Assembly (NCBI GenBank): GCA_015501585.1
Contig: JADNRY010000267.1
Location: 21,105 to 85,104 of the forward strand
Direction of reading: 5' to 3'
Length of the DNA: 64,000 nt
Source of the DNA: Rhodocollybia butyracea
Lineage: Eukaryota; Basidiomycota; Agaricomycetes; Agaricales; Omphalotaceae
Part shown: positions 62,618 to 64,000 of the stretch, in pieces
Layout of the letters: every line of letters begins with the position of its first letter
Numbering within the stretch: the stretch's first letter is position 1
Notes under the pieces: model-generated
Databases searched by the model: none
Told to the model about the DNA's origin: nothing
What the model saw: only the letters and a program-made list of their open reading frames with translations
Position numbers and translations under genes: made by a program

Positions 62618-62899
62618 TACTACAGTCATTCATGGCTCCTTTATACAACCAAATTTTGTTTGACCTTAAGATAGCTCAAATCTTTGTTTACGTGCATATT
62701 TGTACCTTTATACACATTAACGGTGTAATTATGAAGGAGCCACAGCATTTATCGGTGTCGGAGAAACTTATAGTGGTTTGTAGAAGATAATCATTGGTTA
62801 TTACAAAAAGTCCGAGGGCAAAATTCAACAAAATGGGGTCTTCCGGGTACTTTGTATAAAGGACTGAGGTGTCTAAAGGAGCCATGAATGACTGTAGTA
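62618..62899. mobile_element. TIR element, 282 bp
   Basis: TACTACAGTCATTCATGGCT at the left and its complement at the right (26 bp perfect: through CCTTTA); an inner pair ATTTTGTTTGA / TTCAACAAAAT extends the symmetry. No obvious target duplication, no coding capacity. Confidence 0.7.
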
Positions 62900-64000
62900 C
62901 CGAGTTTCAAAATTAATCGATTCCGACTTGGGACACTTGATCGCGTAAAGTCCACAGAGTTTCTTGAATCTCGATGGAGCTCCAACACGCTGAGTATGCA
63001 ATTCGGAGTGATGAAATAACCGTCTGCTGCAAGTTGACCTGAAAAAAATCGGTTATAAGGAGTCTAGGGAGCCTAGGCAAGTACATATGTACTTGCGTGT
63101 AAGGCATAAGGCATAGAATGAGTAATTTATTCTCCCACTTGAGAGCGTCCGAGTTTTGATCAGGCTTTTTGCGATTAGAGTTATGCGATGTTAACCGATC
63201 CAACAACCATCTGTATACACACACAGTATGTTTCGTCGCTGTATAACGAATGCTTAGAGGATACTACTTACAACAACTCAACAACAACCGGCGACCTGAT
63301 CCTGGTCAGCTAAATCCTCTAGGGGGACTGCTTTAGGCCTAGATAGAGTTCATGGTGACGGTCACATTAAGTCCGCGATGAGCAACTAAAGTGCTCATTT
63401 TAGGATAAGATAAGGCCAGCGAATGAGAGACGATTCAGCGATCGTTGAGCGCTTAAGCTTCATTACTTCCGTCTCTCATCGCCATCGCGCACATCGCGCG
63501 TTAATCTTCGAAATTCCCTCCCACCCTCCCTCATCTTAATTGATATTCACCATTACTTCAGTGTTCGGTCTTCTAGTTCCCGAACGCTCCGGCTTGAATT
63601 CTCGCGTTCGGTTCAGGTTTCCCACCCACGCGCGGGGTCAAGCCCCAGCCAAACCTCAATACAGACTTATCACACACTAGACTTACTTCGTATATTACTA
63701 GAAGTAAGTCTAACTCAGTAGTCTCCTAGCCACTTACCTTATTATGTCGTTAACGAGCTCCTGATCATGTGAGAAATGGCGCCTAAATAATGAGAATGGG
63801 CAAGTTTTCCGATTCGAACACTAGTACATGGGGCCTGCGATTCTCATATAGCTTCTCAAACCACCAGAAATCTCGAAACTATTGTGGAAACCCTCTTTGA
63901 CGTCCCGGACGAACGAGCCGCAACATCTGCGCAGTGGAAATCTACCGTGTATACGGAAGGCTACCAAAGTGGACAAATTATGCACTCAAGCAGTAAGCAA
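62900..64000. other. Unassigned right end of the window
   Basis: A minus frame at 62913-63224 has no known motif. CAACAACTCAACAACAACCGG near 63270 could be an LTR edge of copia-3 (copia LTRs often start TGTTG), but no second copy is available for comparison. Nothing else supported. Confidence 0.3.

Overview
The window is nuclear DNA of a filamentous fungus, most likely a basidiomycete of the Agaricomycetes. The evidence is short GT-AG introns of 41-59 nt, a Plavaka-type DNA transposase, a TET/JBP-type dioxygenase remnant, an F-box/leucine-rich protein and a Pumilio protein of fungal type. Nothing here is bacterial; there are no operons or Shine-Dalgarno sites. Most of the 64 kb is a transposon graveyard with a few host genes between nested insertions.

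Layout. 1-3.7 kb: 3' part of a Ty1/copia element (copia-1), then degenerate ~148-bp tandem repeats. 6.0-8.5 kb: a decayed LTR element whose 1,031-bp LTR has an evenly spaced array of bZIP-like sites, a TATA box and six tandem hairpins. 9.5-13.3 kb: an F-box gene, a TET/JBP dioxygenase pseudogene and tRNA-like sequences. 13.6-16.5 kb and 33.0-36.6 kb: two inverted copies (~2.96 kb) of a defective Plavaka transposon; the second carries a 601-bp hAT-like insertion with a perfect 8-bp target duplication. 19.2-20.1 kb: a cysteine-cluster coiled-coil gene. 22.2-26.35 kb: a composite of two head-to-head copies of a Gag-only LTR retrotransposon. 29.4-32.6 kb: a truncated copia element (copia-2). 36.6-37.3 kb: two more Gag-only fragments. 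39.5-47.7 kb is the most gene-like part: an intact 3-exon cysteine-cluster gene, two unidentified multi-exon genes and a 12-exon Pumilio gene. 48.8-56.8 kb: a minus-strand chromovirus (Ty3/gypsy with chromodomain) broken by at least three independent insertions (a Gag-only copy, a TIR element with telomere-like repeats, and a 196-bp solo LTR with a tRNA-like domain). The inserted Gag-only copy itself contains three further insertions. 58.7-61.8 kb: an internally deleted minus-strand copia (copia-3).

Many insertions can be placed to the base because an uninterrupted copy of the target is present elsewhere in the window. This gives exact target-site duplications (TA three times, an 8-bp one, a 10-bp one, and a 5-bp one flanking the solo LTR) and a relative order of events.

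The most unusual structures are the six-hairpin array (8109-8345), with an invariant 12-nt loop and stems whose sequence changes while pairing is kept; the 196-bp LTR-like insertion (50871-51066) containing a tRNA fold without an anticodon arm plus a Pol III-type T run; and the Gag-only LTR family, at least five copies or fragments, whose LTRs end TG...TA.
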